A stretch of 64,000 nt of DNA from Steromphala cineraria (lineage: Eukaryota; Mollusca; Gastropoda; Trochida; Trochidae), in the NCBI GenBank assembly GCA_916613615.1, contig OU744726.1, forward strand, positions 18,169,515-18,233,514. The letters are read 5' to 3'. Below the pieces are notes generated by a model. That model was given only the letters and a program-made list of their open reading frames with translations. It made no database searches and was not told the DNA's origin. Positions 28,201 to 40,200 of this stretch are shown here, piece by piece. A program made the translations under genes and the position numbers. Every line of letters starts with the position of its first letter. Position 1 is the first letter of the stretch.

Positions 28201-31200
28201 GAAAAGCATTATGAAAAAAATATTGAAAAAAGGTATCTGTTGGTTTTCAAGATCAAAAAGAAAATCTTGACACTTTCTATGTATGCGATAATGTTTACAA
28301 AACCAAAATATTCTAGGACGTCTTTAACAAAAGTTTTTAAGAATCCACCATTATAATCATTCTCACGTGTTAGACAGTCCCGCCCAGTCCACCCATCCCT
28401 GCAGCCACTAGTAGCACACTGTCCTGTTGTCTTGGCACACACTTCTCTCAAGTTCCTACAGTTGCATTTCTTGGTGCATTTGGGACCAAATCTGTAATCC
28501 TTGCAAACTGAAAGACATGACTTCAATATTAATTTCGTTATTATCTTCATCGTTAATAACATTTCATTTAAATATTAAACGAAATGTACGTTTGTTAAAG
28601 ATACAACGAAATGTACATAAATAAAGTATTAGACCTTGACCTCTATCGTGGAGTAATTTTGTAATAATTTCTTCATAATATATTAAATAAATATAAGTAC
28701 TATGACATCGATATATTATTTTCATTATATTTAATTCAACCGACAGAAAACTTTAAGGTGCATCATTCTTCAGTATCAGTACCACTATGGCACATTCAAG
28801 GATATCAAAAATATTTATGTATGTGAGTGAAACGCTTTGCTAAATCCACATGAAGTTTGATATAGTAATGTCTCATTGCTATCAACTTTGTACTTTTGTG
28901 CATTGTATAGATGATTTAAATACAAATACCTTACCTTGACAAAGAGGCAAGACGAATCCATCCATACATCCACTTTGACACTCTCCATTAATCTTTCCAC
29001 AAACTGCTCCACCAAAACAGCTCCCACACTGCTTGGAGCAGTTGTAACCATAGCTGCCATCAATGCATCCTACAAACACAGAACTTGTTTCGTTAATAAA
29101 GGCGTGTCGTAGGTGCTAGTAGTGCATGCTACATGCTATGTCCGTTAGTAAAAGGGGTCATAACTTTAAAAGTTGGACTTATCACTGCACTTTCTTCAGG
29201 AATGTAGCAAAGTTGATACTATAGAATTATATATAAACAAGGAATGTATCAATGCTCCTATTTGAAATGCTCTAATTGATTTTGTTGTTTTATCATTCCT
29301 TGTGATCTTATATAGATATTCTCAGACTGTATATTCAATATTCGGATAATAGAAAAGGAAGACTACAGATACATGTAATGGGGGAGTCACACTTACGTTC
29401 ATTAACCTAGTTAAACGTAATTCATTGACCGTAGCCCCAAAACCGCTAACGTGCCGAAAAAGGGTGCATTTTTAGTAACTACGTAAAACAACGTTTCATT
29501 ATAAGTTCGTTCACTTCGTGTAAGTACGATTAAGTACATATAAGTACGTTTTACTAAGTTTAACAACGGATAACTACGTTCAGTGAACAACTGACTAGCT
29601 ACGTTCATCTACGTTTAACCACGTTTATTTACATTTAAGAACGTTTATAAGTATAACTAAGTAGGTTGAACTACGTTGAAACACGTTTAGGTACGTCAAA
29701 ATACGTTCAAGTAGGGTAAATCACGGCACTTCAGTGGCAGGGTATATAAAGACACACATTTATGATTTTCATTCTTTCTCTTTATTCATTAATGCTTCAG
29801 GGTCTTCTACCTCCAATTCGGACATAGGTGTATGATATTGAACGTGTAATGACCTAGGTAGGAGCCAGTCACGGGCCCACCATCTTCGTTGTTTTCTCTG
29901 ATGCTGAGCTGATGTGGTGTTTATCGCCGCAAGAGTTGTTCACTTATATCGCGGCTGCTAGTATTATTACAGGGAGAAAGCCCGCAACACTATCGTGGCT
30001 ATGCATTGCGGTGAAACCTGCGAGCCACGACTGGAACTAGCAACCATGGGTGATACTGCGCTGAAATTCAGTTTAGCATTGTACCCAAACCTGACTGCGT
30101 GTAGAAGAGTTCTCTACTGCAGACAAATTGCCGAGCCCCTGTCGGGACTCGAACCACGGACCTCCTGATCCGAAGCCGAACGCACTAACAACTTCGCTAC
30201 CCCGTCCCTGTTTTCTCTGCGTTTCGTCGTCCATTTCGACTTTGTTAATATATCGAGCAAAACATATCATTTCTCTGTTGATAGCAGCTAAATGCTGTAT
30301 CATTTTCACCTTCCTTCCACTCATCCTCCCTCAGTTGTGAAATGAATAGTGTTAAAACGCGTCTCAGTCACTTGTGATACAAGGTACAAAGAATGAAATC
30401 TACCTAGTTAGGCGTAGTTTATCGTAGTTCAACGTAGTTCTACTTACTAAAGTGTAGTTAGATGTAGGGAAACGTACTTAAACGTCAAAGTCTAAATACG
30501 AAACGTACCAAAACGTAGTTACACGTATTTGATATCGTAGTTAACCGTACTAATACCTAGTTTCGTGTACTAAAGCGTTCTTCAACTCAGATGAAACTAG
30601 TGTAGTTTATTGTAGTTTAACGTAGTCAGACGTAGTACAACGTTCTAGAATGTACTTCAACGTACGAAAACGTAATCGGATACCTAGTAAAGTGTAGTAA
30701 ATCGTGGAAAAGTTGTACTACGTTAAAGAACGTATCAACTAGGTTCAACTACGATGAACTAAGTTCACATTTTCAATTAACTACGTCCAACTACATTGAA
30801 CTACGTTTCTTGAAACGAAGTTTGGAAATGCTAAACTTTGAACATGTCCGAAAGTTAAATCCCAAACTACGTTTGTCTCACGTCTATTTCTACGTTTTGA
30901 GCACGAATAACTAAGTATAACTACGGATAAGTAGGCTTAAGTACAGTTACCTGTGTTAAAGTACGTTCTGCATCACTACGTTCATAAACGTAAGTGTGAC
31001 TGGGGCATAAGCAAACATAAATACATGTTTGTAACACAGCATGGGCAGTTGTGAATTCTCACTTATTCTCAGAAATGTAAAAATTGCGATCCGCCTCAAT
31101 CGAAAGGTTTTGTAGAACTCAATTTCCGGGAACAGGAGAGAATCAAACATAGACAACTCTTAATTTCTTCTTTTGTTATTAATATATTATGCATGTACAT

Positions 31201-34200
31201 CTATACATACTTACATATATATTTAAATTCTGGTGGTTGTGAGAAACACGGAAATGCCTTCAGAAACTAAGATCTCAGTGTCTATTAAGCAAAGTATTAC
31301 TGATGTTTTGGTAACATATACACATATTATACAAATTGTGAACAATATGCGTCTTCCTATTACACTTCGAATTAAAATGAATTGTTATTTTGATACCTGA
31401 TACATTTGTACACCACCATACAAAACAAATCCATAAAACAGTTACGATTATAAACTTTTCTTCATTACATACTGTTTTGACATCCCTGTCCAGTGTACCC
31501 GTCACTACATCCACTTCTACAGTGGCCTGTGACCTTGTTACAGACTTCCGGGTTCCGACATCTGCAGGAGGAGATGCACAAGGCTCCAAACTTTCCATCA
31601 ACACACTCTGTAATCATTGGTTTAGATTAAGATAAGATATCATTTATTGTCCGTTTGAAAGAAATTTTCAAAATTTATGCAAATATATACTATAAATACA
31701 TACAAATAAACAAATGGTATGACAATGAGCAATTAACAATTATAAAGAATTTTGATGGTCACGTCATATATGACATTTTATAACATTTTTGTTATAACGG
31801 CCCGCACATTATAGGTCGGCAGGATGGTACAAGTTCAAAACATTATTCAAGTTATGTAAAGAGTCACTGATAATTGCTTCGGCTAAATCGAGGATAGGCC
31901 AGGATGTTTTTCCTCAATTCATCCTATCTTTAAGTTGCGATTAGCATTTTTATCACCCCGTGTGAGTATCTTTCTTAGCTTGTTTCTATTCGTCAATGAT
32001 AGAGAGTCATACCTACTGGGCAGTGAACATGCATGAGGACAGACTGTACAAATAATTATATAGAAAATGTCTAAAATAGTTGAATATATGTGACAGGATT
32101 ATATTTTCCTTGAGGAAAAGGGAGATTGATACTTCCTATAAAAGCCGCCCCTATTTTGAGAGAAATTCAACAGTTCCCATATATTTGTAACTCCTAACAA
32201 CATTGTCAAAACTCCATTAATAATAACTGAATTAATTTTTGCTTTAATCTTTGATGAAGTATCTTTGTTTTTTATACAGTGTGATCCAAAAGAAATTCAC
32301 AACTCCACAAAATCATGATATTAGTGTCCAGAGAGAGTTGATAGAAGTTACAAAAAAATTAAGATAGTCACCCGAACTCTACATTCTTTCAAGATGATAC
32401 CAAAGCCTTAAACAGTCCGAGATTTCCTTACATTGATCTTTGAGAATCTATATCATACTTCTTATCTAAAGGTTTATCATAACCATCTTGCATATTATGT
32501 AAAAAGTCCTTTAAGTCTTTTGAAAAATCATTGTTGTCAAATCTTGAACAGAAATGATTGAATAATTTTACGAGTCCCAAAGTGGCAGTCCAAAATCAGA
32601 GAGTGTACGGTAGTTATAATGAGATGAAAAATTGAAACAGGTTTCGGCTAAACAAAGAAGAGAATTTTTCAAACATATATTGCAAACAAGAATCAAGTCA
32701 ATACATATTGTTTCTCAGGGAGAGAACATTTGCAAGAAAGATCGTTAGATGCAGGTTTTGTTAAATATCATCTGATGTTATATGAATATCTTTTATATGA
32801 ATGAGTATATTGCAAAGTTATCATGACATTCAAAGCAAACGACCGTCTTGGTGTTCACTGAAAAAGTGTTCGGGTCGACAGTTTTAAACTGTCACACAAA
32901 GGAAAAAAGTACTCCCGCAAAAAGCAGCAGCAATATGATGGTAAATGTTCCTTTCATCATTACTGACACTTTTTTTTACACATTTGAAGAATGTTGAAAG
33001 TGCAAAAATACAAGTTAATATTATATTTCGTTGAGAGCTTAATTAGACATGTGTCACCAATAAGCAGCAACACTGGTAGTCTGATCATACATTACCAAAT
33101 TGTGCATCCTTATGATGATACAGCATGAAACGTTTCAACGCATGTCGATACTCACGTGTTTGACACCCAGTCCCAGTGTACCCATCACTACATCCTCTGC
33201 TACAGTGACCTGTGAACTTGTTACAGACGTCATACCAGTACCTACATCTGCAGGAGGAGCTGCATCCTGCTCCAAACTTTCCATCAACACACACTGTGAG
33301 TGATAGTAAAATTAATTTTAGTACTTAAATTAATGTAGAGACCATTCAAAACGTTCAAAGTTCAATTGTTACAAATATCATATAATTTTGTTACTTAATA
33401 GGTTTCTCTTTCAAGGATCCCTACCATCCTGCTTTTGATTACCGACAAATGACCTAATAAATAAAAGTTTTTTAAATGATATAATAGATCTTGTAATATA
33501 ATATAAATAATCATAACTATTTCTACGATTTTAAACATACATGTACATACATATGAGTAAAATATGGAAAAACAATTTAAACTTTACAATCCTCCAAAAT
33601 CTGGTATTAAAAGTATATAATTAATAAAAAACAGCAGGAGAGTAGTTACAGATGTGTCTTTCATTATCACTGACAAATTTTCATGTATTTGAAGAAGGTT
33701 GAAAGTGTAAAAATACAAATTAGTACAACAATAGTACTCGTGCATTCTATTTATGATATAGCTTGAAAAGGTGTAAATGCATTTCAATACTCACGTGCTT
33801 GACATCCCTGTCCAGTATACCCGTCACTACATCCACTGCGACAGTGACCTGTGACCTTGTTACAGACTTCATCCTGATTCTTACATCTGCAGTAGTAGAT
33901 GCATCCCTCTCCAAACCTTTTTTTCTGGCACTCTGTGTTTGGTTGTAACAAAAGAGAACAAGAAGGGGGTTAATGTTACATTATTACAAATGCACATAAG
34001 TTTTCGCTCGTAAGTAATTCATACTAAATTCAGCCCTTAATGAAATAAAGGACACATTAGTGTTTATAGAATTGTCCTAAGTAAAATATAAACCTTTGCG
34101 ATGACACATCTGACTCATATACATGTACCTCCTCTTCCAATAGTGGTCGCAAAAACTTCATGAAAAAATGCATAAAAAATCTAAAGGTCAATCAAAAATA

Positions 34201-37200
34201 CATTTAAAATTGTATAACCATAATGGGAATTAACGTGTTCATATTTTCAATTTTTCACTGATAATTGTACTTTAATGCTAAATGAGTTCATTTAATGGTG
34301 TCAATAATCTCATAATACACAATTCAATCATCCATAGTCAGAGAACAACTTATAAAGATTCACATTATCACTGATAAGAACAATCTTTTCTATTTCATTC
34401 CTCAGATCATGGTTGACTCTAACCAGACTCATCTACCTAACATGGTTAATAAGTGTATGCAGGTTAGTGAAGGAAGCATGTCTAGTTTGGACTACACTAA
34501 AAAAGCTATAGGTTGGGAAATAGTATTTTTTTTAAACTTTGATAAAGAGTTGAACAAATGTTCAAAAAGTCATTGTCTGAGTAGGATCCGGAAGCAATCA
34601 CGGGCACGGATCCTTATTCATGTGGCTTTGAGTCATGTCAAAATGGTAAAACATTTTTTAAGCCATTAGAACTTTATGCACACACTGAAGAAGGGTATAA
34701 ATATGCTCATACAACAGGTCGATTCAGACGAATTAGAACATAGTGATGATGGAGGATGGTGTGAAAGTGTTCAGGTTTGGTGGTGGCGAGGTTCTGAAAT
34801 CATTAGGCAGTTATGTGATACCTGCGTCTGTAGCTGACAAAGAGATAAAGATCAGAACTGATGTGGTAGACTCTGATATTTCTTTGCTGTTATCAATAAA
34901 AGCAATGAAAGATGCAAAAGTCGAGTTGGATCTGGAGAATGATGCAGCAGAAAGTGTATACAACTTCTGGTTAATATTGCGCCCAATAGACAAACATGAG
35001 AAAATTTCTGTAGAAGAGGTTAGTGTGGTGTTTCTACCAAGTTAGGGAGTGGTGAAAGATACAAGGCTATTGTGAAGTTGCACAGGCAGTTTGCACACCC
35101 TCCAGAAAAAACCTTTTGCACTTTTGAAAAATGCAGGATGCTTGAGTGATGAATACCGGGAAATCATCACTAAGATCTACAGAGACTGTCAGTTGTGCAA
35201 AGTTGACATGAGAGACCATGTACGTCCAGTTGCTGCACTACCAATGGCAAGACAGTGTAATGAAACAGTGGCTATGGACTTGAAAAAGTGGAGACATGGT
35301 TGGATTCTTCATTTAGTTGATATGTGGTCAAGATTGACAATATCTTCGTTTTTTTCACACCTACAGAAGTCATTGACAAAATCATGACTCACAGGGTAGG
35401 TGCAGGATATGGGTTGATTCAAGGAATTCTAACAGATAATGGAGGAGAATCCGATGCTAAGGAGATGCGGGAAATTGCCAGCATACTCAATGTACGAGTG
35501 CAAATAACAGTGGCTGTAAGTCCATTTCAGAATTGAAAGAATTCACTCTGCAACTGACATTATGCTTACCAAAATGGAGGAACAGACCACTGCATATGCT
35601 CTTATGTTGGGCCAACATGGTTCGGAATGATCTACAGAGGTGGTATGAGTTTAGCAGTTATCAGTTAGTATTTGGGAGGAATTTAAATCTGCCTAACATA
35701 ATGACTGACCAAGTACCTGCATTTAATGTTGTCACCAGAAGTGAAGTGTAAGCACAGCACCTGAATGCTCTGCATGCTGCTCGCAAGTCATGGGAAGGTG
35801 ATATTCATAAGACATAGTGGTGTGTTTGTGCTTGACTCTTCAAACAGACTCATCAAAGTAGGACTTGAAGTTTCAAAATATGAGCAAGCAATCACAGAAC
35901 TGAACATTTCTCAATTACACAGTGATGAATTTCAGACTGAAAAAATTAAATTGCTTGATTCTCACGATAAATTTATATGATGGTGTCAGTAGTATTGGTG
36001 CTCACTTGATCTTACTTTTAGTATAGAACAGTCGGTGCTGTCCATTGACATGGCATGCATATAAAATCAAAACGGTGGTTCGTTTAACTCTAGCAGCTGA
36101 AACTTTGAGTCTATAGGAAGGTCCTGAAGAAACTGTCTACTTGAAGAAGCTATTTCAGGAGCTGATTGTTAAGAATGTGCAGATTCCTAGCTGTGCCTTA
36201 GTTGACAATAGGAGTGTTGTTGAAGCCATACATTCAACAAAACTTGTTGATGACAAGAGGTTGGTACTTGATGTGCAAGGAGGTGAACAGTTTCAAATGG
36301 ATACCTGGCCAAGATCAGTTGGCAAATTTCATTACAAAAGAGGAGCATCGTATGTTTTGACTGTGATACAATCTGGCACTCTTCAGTTGATTTGAACAAT
36401 CACTGTGTTAAGATGAACAATGTTAAAATATAAAAAGCTTGGTTAAATACATTTATTCCTTCAATTTTAATGCTTGACTTTTCACTTGTAACTTTTGGAA
36501 AGTTTTATCCCTATAAAAAAAAAAATAAAATGTAATTAATTTTGATATACATTGCGCATGATATAAGTTGCTAAATGATTGATGTTCTTGTACTGCGCAT
36601 GACAGGATGCAGATGAGTCTGTGTAAAGCAAGAGCATGCGAGTGTCAGCCATGTGGTTGAAGTTATGTGAACAGATCATGTAGAGGGCAACTCGAAGTGT
36701 GAATATAAGTGTGAAACTAGTATCATAGTATTGCTACTTTAACACTGAAGAAGAGAAGAAGTATGCCCATACAACAGGTTGGAAACATAGTTGATGAAAT
36801 CACAAAAAGGAAATCCCAAAACCAACAAGGGGAGCTAGAGCGAGCTGTTTGTGTGCATTGTACTAGCGGAACCGATTCCTAATTGCAGCGTCAACGGCGG
36901 TAATAGCTCCAGGAAATCATATCAGTCAATGCACAGTACTACGGAGACTTGCACATCGAGGTGATCGACTAAAACGGGTGAGACGAGTTCTTGTTTGGCA
37001 AGTTTGAGGATGGTGCAGAAGTTTGTTTTTGGATAACAAACATTTAAGCAACAATGGTGGACAAAGAGTGTTATTTTGCAGACGTGAACGGTTGGCTCAG
37101 GGTGCGTCCAATAGCTTTATCCATTCTTTAGGGAAATTATAATGGCCTAGGACGGTATTCATGGGGAATGGAATACTTCACTAGTCATTGTGCACTGAAC

Positions 37201-40200
37201 TTTTAAAGTACCAAAATGCCATTCTACGTCCAAACATGATACTATTTCTGCAAAACTAACCCCAGAGGGTACAGTTTTCCAAGAAAATGATGCTAGGCAT
37301 CATTCAGCACTGACAACCTTCACAATGTTCACATTCTGCCATGGCCTGTCTGTTTCCCAGACATGAACTCAAGAGAGCAACCCTGGGATCATCTTGGAAA
37401 ACAAATAAGGAGCTGTCAGCCGTGGAAAGCTGTTGTGATAAATGACCTGGAAGGGGTGAAGGGAAAATATTTTCACCTAACGTCATCAGACGTCTGATGT
37501 CGTTGAGGGGGAGACAAACACTGACGACATACATGCACAAGTTGGACACAAACACTACTCAAATCCGTGCTTTATCGTTTGAGAACTTTGGCAATCAAGC
37601 ATGACGATTCTGATATTGCTCAAAAGAACGAATGTTGACCTCATTACTGTTCAATGAGCACTCACTTATCATCTGCTGTTTGTATTGTTATCATAATAAG
37701 CCTCAATGTTCATCTGAAACTAGGCTTATGTATAAACCAAAGATTATACTGACATGAATTGTTTTTGTTTTATTTATTACTCTTCAAACACGACTTTCAC
37801 TTTCTTTTGCCCTTTAGTTTAGAAAAAGTGTTTTGTCAAAGAGCCACTGTTTTCGTCATGTTTCATTGTTCCAATAAACCACATAAAATTGGAATTCACT
37901 TGTCAGGCTTACCCTAGAAAGGGTTGAATTAAACATATTTTATTCATGAAGAAAGGGATGAGGAACAAGTTCTCCTACTTAGAATACCTCCTTGGAATGT
38001 ACATGGATGAGTTACAATGTTTTGCAAGGATGACAGAGCATGAACATAAAGACAGATAAAAAATTAAAACTACCAAATTTTTTTAAATATATTACAAGAA
38101 TCGCTTTGTAGCTAGAAAGGGTCATGATGGTTGAGTGTTTGAGTCAAGTTTAAGATATATGAACTTGGAAATGTTGTGGGAAGGACAGTAAGACACAAAG
38201 ATGGCCAGATGTTTTGATTTCATCCTTAATATATACCTTTGAGAGTAACATTCGCAAGCTCTATGAATAGGCATAAATTTGTTGCACTCAAGACCCATGG
38301 TTGAATCATTCAATAAAACATAACATAACGATGTAAGGGAAAGTAGGGGTGTCTCTTGAGAACTGTACATTAGGACAATACAATGTAGGATCATCATCTG
38401 ATGCTCATGTATATTTCAAATAGAATGTACCAACTGTAAATATAACCCAAATTGTCCACACTAAAATGAACAAGCTATCATTTTATCATATATGAATGAA
38501 CAATATGTACTTAACAACCGCTTAAATGATAACTATGAAACAAAATTTCGGCACAGACAATTCGTGTTTGTCTTTTGCTTCGATAAAGTGATGATTCTAA
38601 TAAGTGATTCCGTAATATCAGAAATAAATTTTAAAATATCCTAATGGGTCTCATTTAGGGTATTTATTATGTCATGTTAATTTCCCTCCACATTGATACC
38701 CGAGACAAATTTTACTTACATTAAGAGTTTTGTAACAAGTTGAATATTGTTCTTTTTCGCTTACCTTTACATTTGTCTCCAGTCCAGTAGTTTACACAGT
38801 GAGAGGAACACGTTCCATCAACATCAGTATTAATTTTAAAATATCCTCAATGGGTCTCATTTAGGGTATTTATTGTGAAATGTTAATTCAACACCACATT
38901 GATATAAACATAAGTTTTGCTTACATTAAACACATTGAACAATGTTGAATATTGCCATGGTTTGTTACCTTTACATTGGTCTCCAGTCCAGTTGTTTTCA
39001 CAGCGAGAGGAACACTTTCCATCAACATGGTTACAGTAGGTGTCCCCTCCCCAACATTGTCCACACACCTCACTGCAGTTGTATCCGTAGTACCCATTTG
39101 GACAAACTATTGATTGCAACAAAGTGATGAAGCATGATTTACCTCAAACTTCAATTTCGTTTGTTTGTAATTACCAAACCAATTGAATCCTTAGTCACCC
39201 TCCTTTTTTCGTTTTCGGTGATACATTGTGCAATATTCATCATGAAACAATAAGGTGATTGTCAAAGATGTTAACATCTAGACAGTGCTATGGGCCAAAG
39301 TATCGAGAATGAAAAATCAGTAGCAAAATCAGTGACGATATCACATTAACGTCATTAGTATAACAATTAGTTGAAAAGCGAGTAGGTGTTAAATCACATT
39401 TTCTTGTTCTAAACAAAAATGCAAAACTTGTGTACACAGAAAATCTTTAAAGATGAACTGAAATGTCACTTGCAAACTTTCGGGAATTAATATAAAAGGG
39501 TAAGCAATGTTGTTGTTGGGTTTAAGTTTACCATCTTCTTCCAAATTTGGCTGATATTCCTGACGTCAAGATAGCAATTTGACTTTGACTTAAATTTCTG
39601 AAAACGACCTAATAACAGCTTAAAGTGAACATAATCACAAAAGTTTCTTGGAAAAGAGGATTGTATGATTAAAATATTTTATAGTGCGTCAAAGGTCGCT
39701 ACTCAAATATGTTCAGTTTGGTAATTATGGCCGTTTTTGCAACTTTTGATAGGCAGTCAGATCTATTTTGTGACAAACGAGTGAATGCATGACTCCCGGT
39801 TCTTACATTTGCAGGAGTAGCTGCATATCGCTCCAGACTGTCCATCATCAGTTTAATTTGTTGGCTTACTTGTACCCATTTCTGTCATTTGAATAAGAAT
39901 GTTTAAATCAAATACACAATAAAAGAATTCAGTACTCACGAGTCTCACATCCTTCTCCAGTATATCCATCCACACATCCACTCTGACAGTGACCCGTCAC
40001 TTTATCACACACTTCATCTGGGTTCTTACAGTAACACAGGGAACTGCACTGCTCGCCGAATACACCGTCAGCACACTCTGGAGACAGAGAAAAAAATTAG
40101 GAACATGGTCGAAAGCCTTAATCTTACGTGAAGATACTCATAATGATAACCGTCAATGTCCATACTGAGAAGCCAGAGGCTCCCAGTACATAGTTATACA

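Noticed and set aside
30120..30212. Possible tRNA gene on the minus strand
   Set aside because: A and B boxes are present, but the flanks continue as a SINE body and I could not fold a complete acceptor stem.
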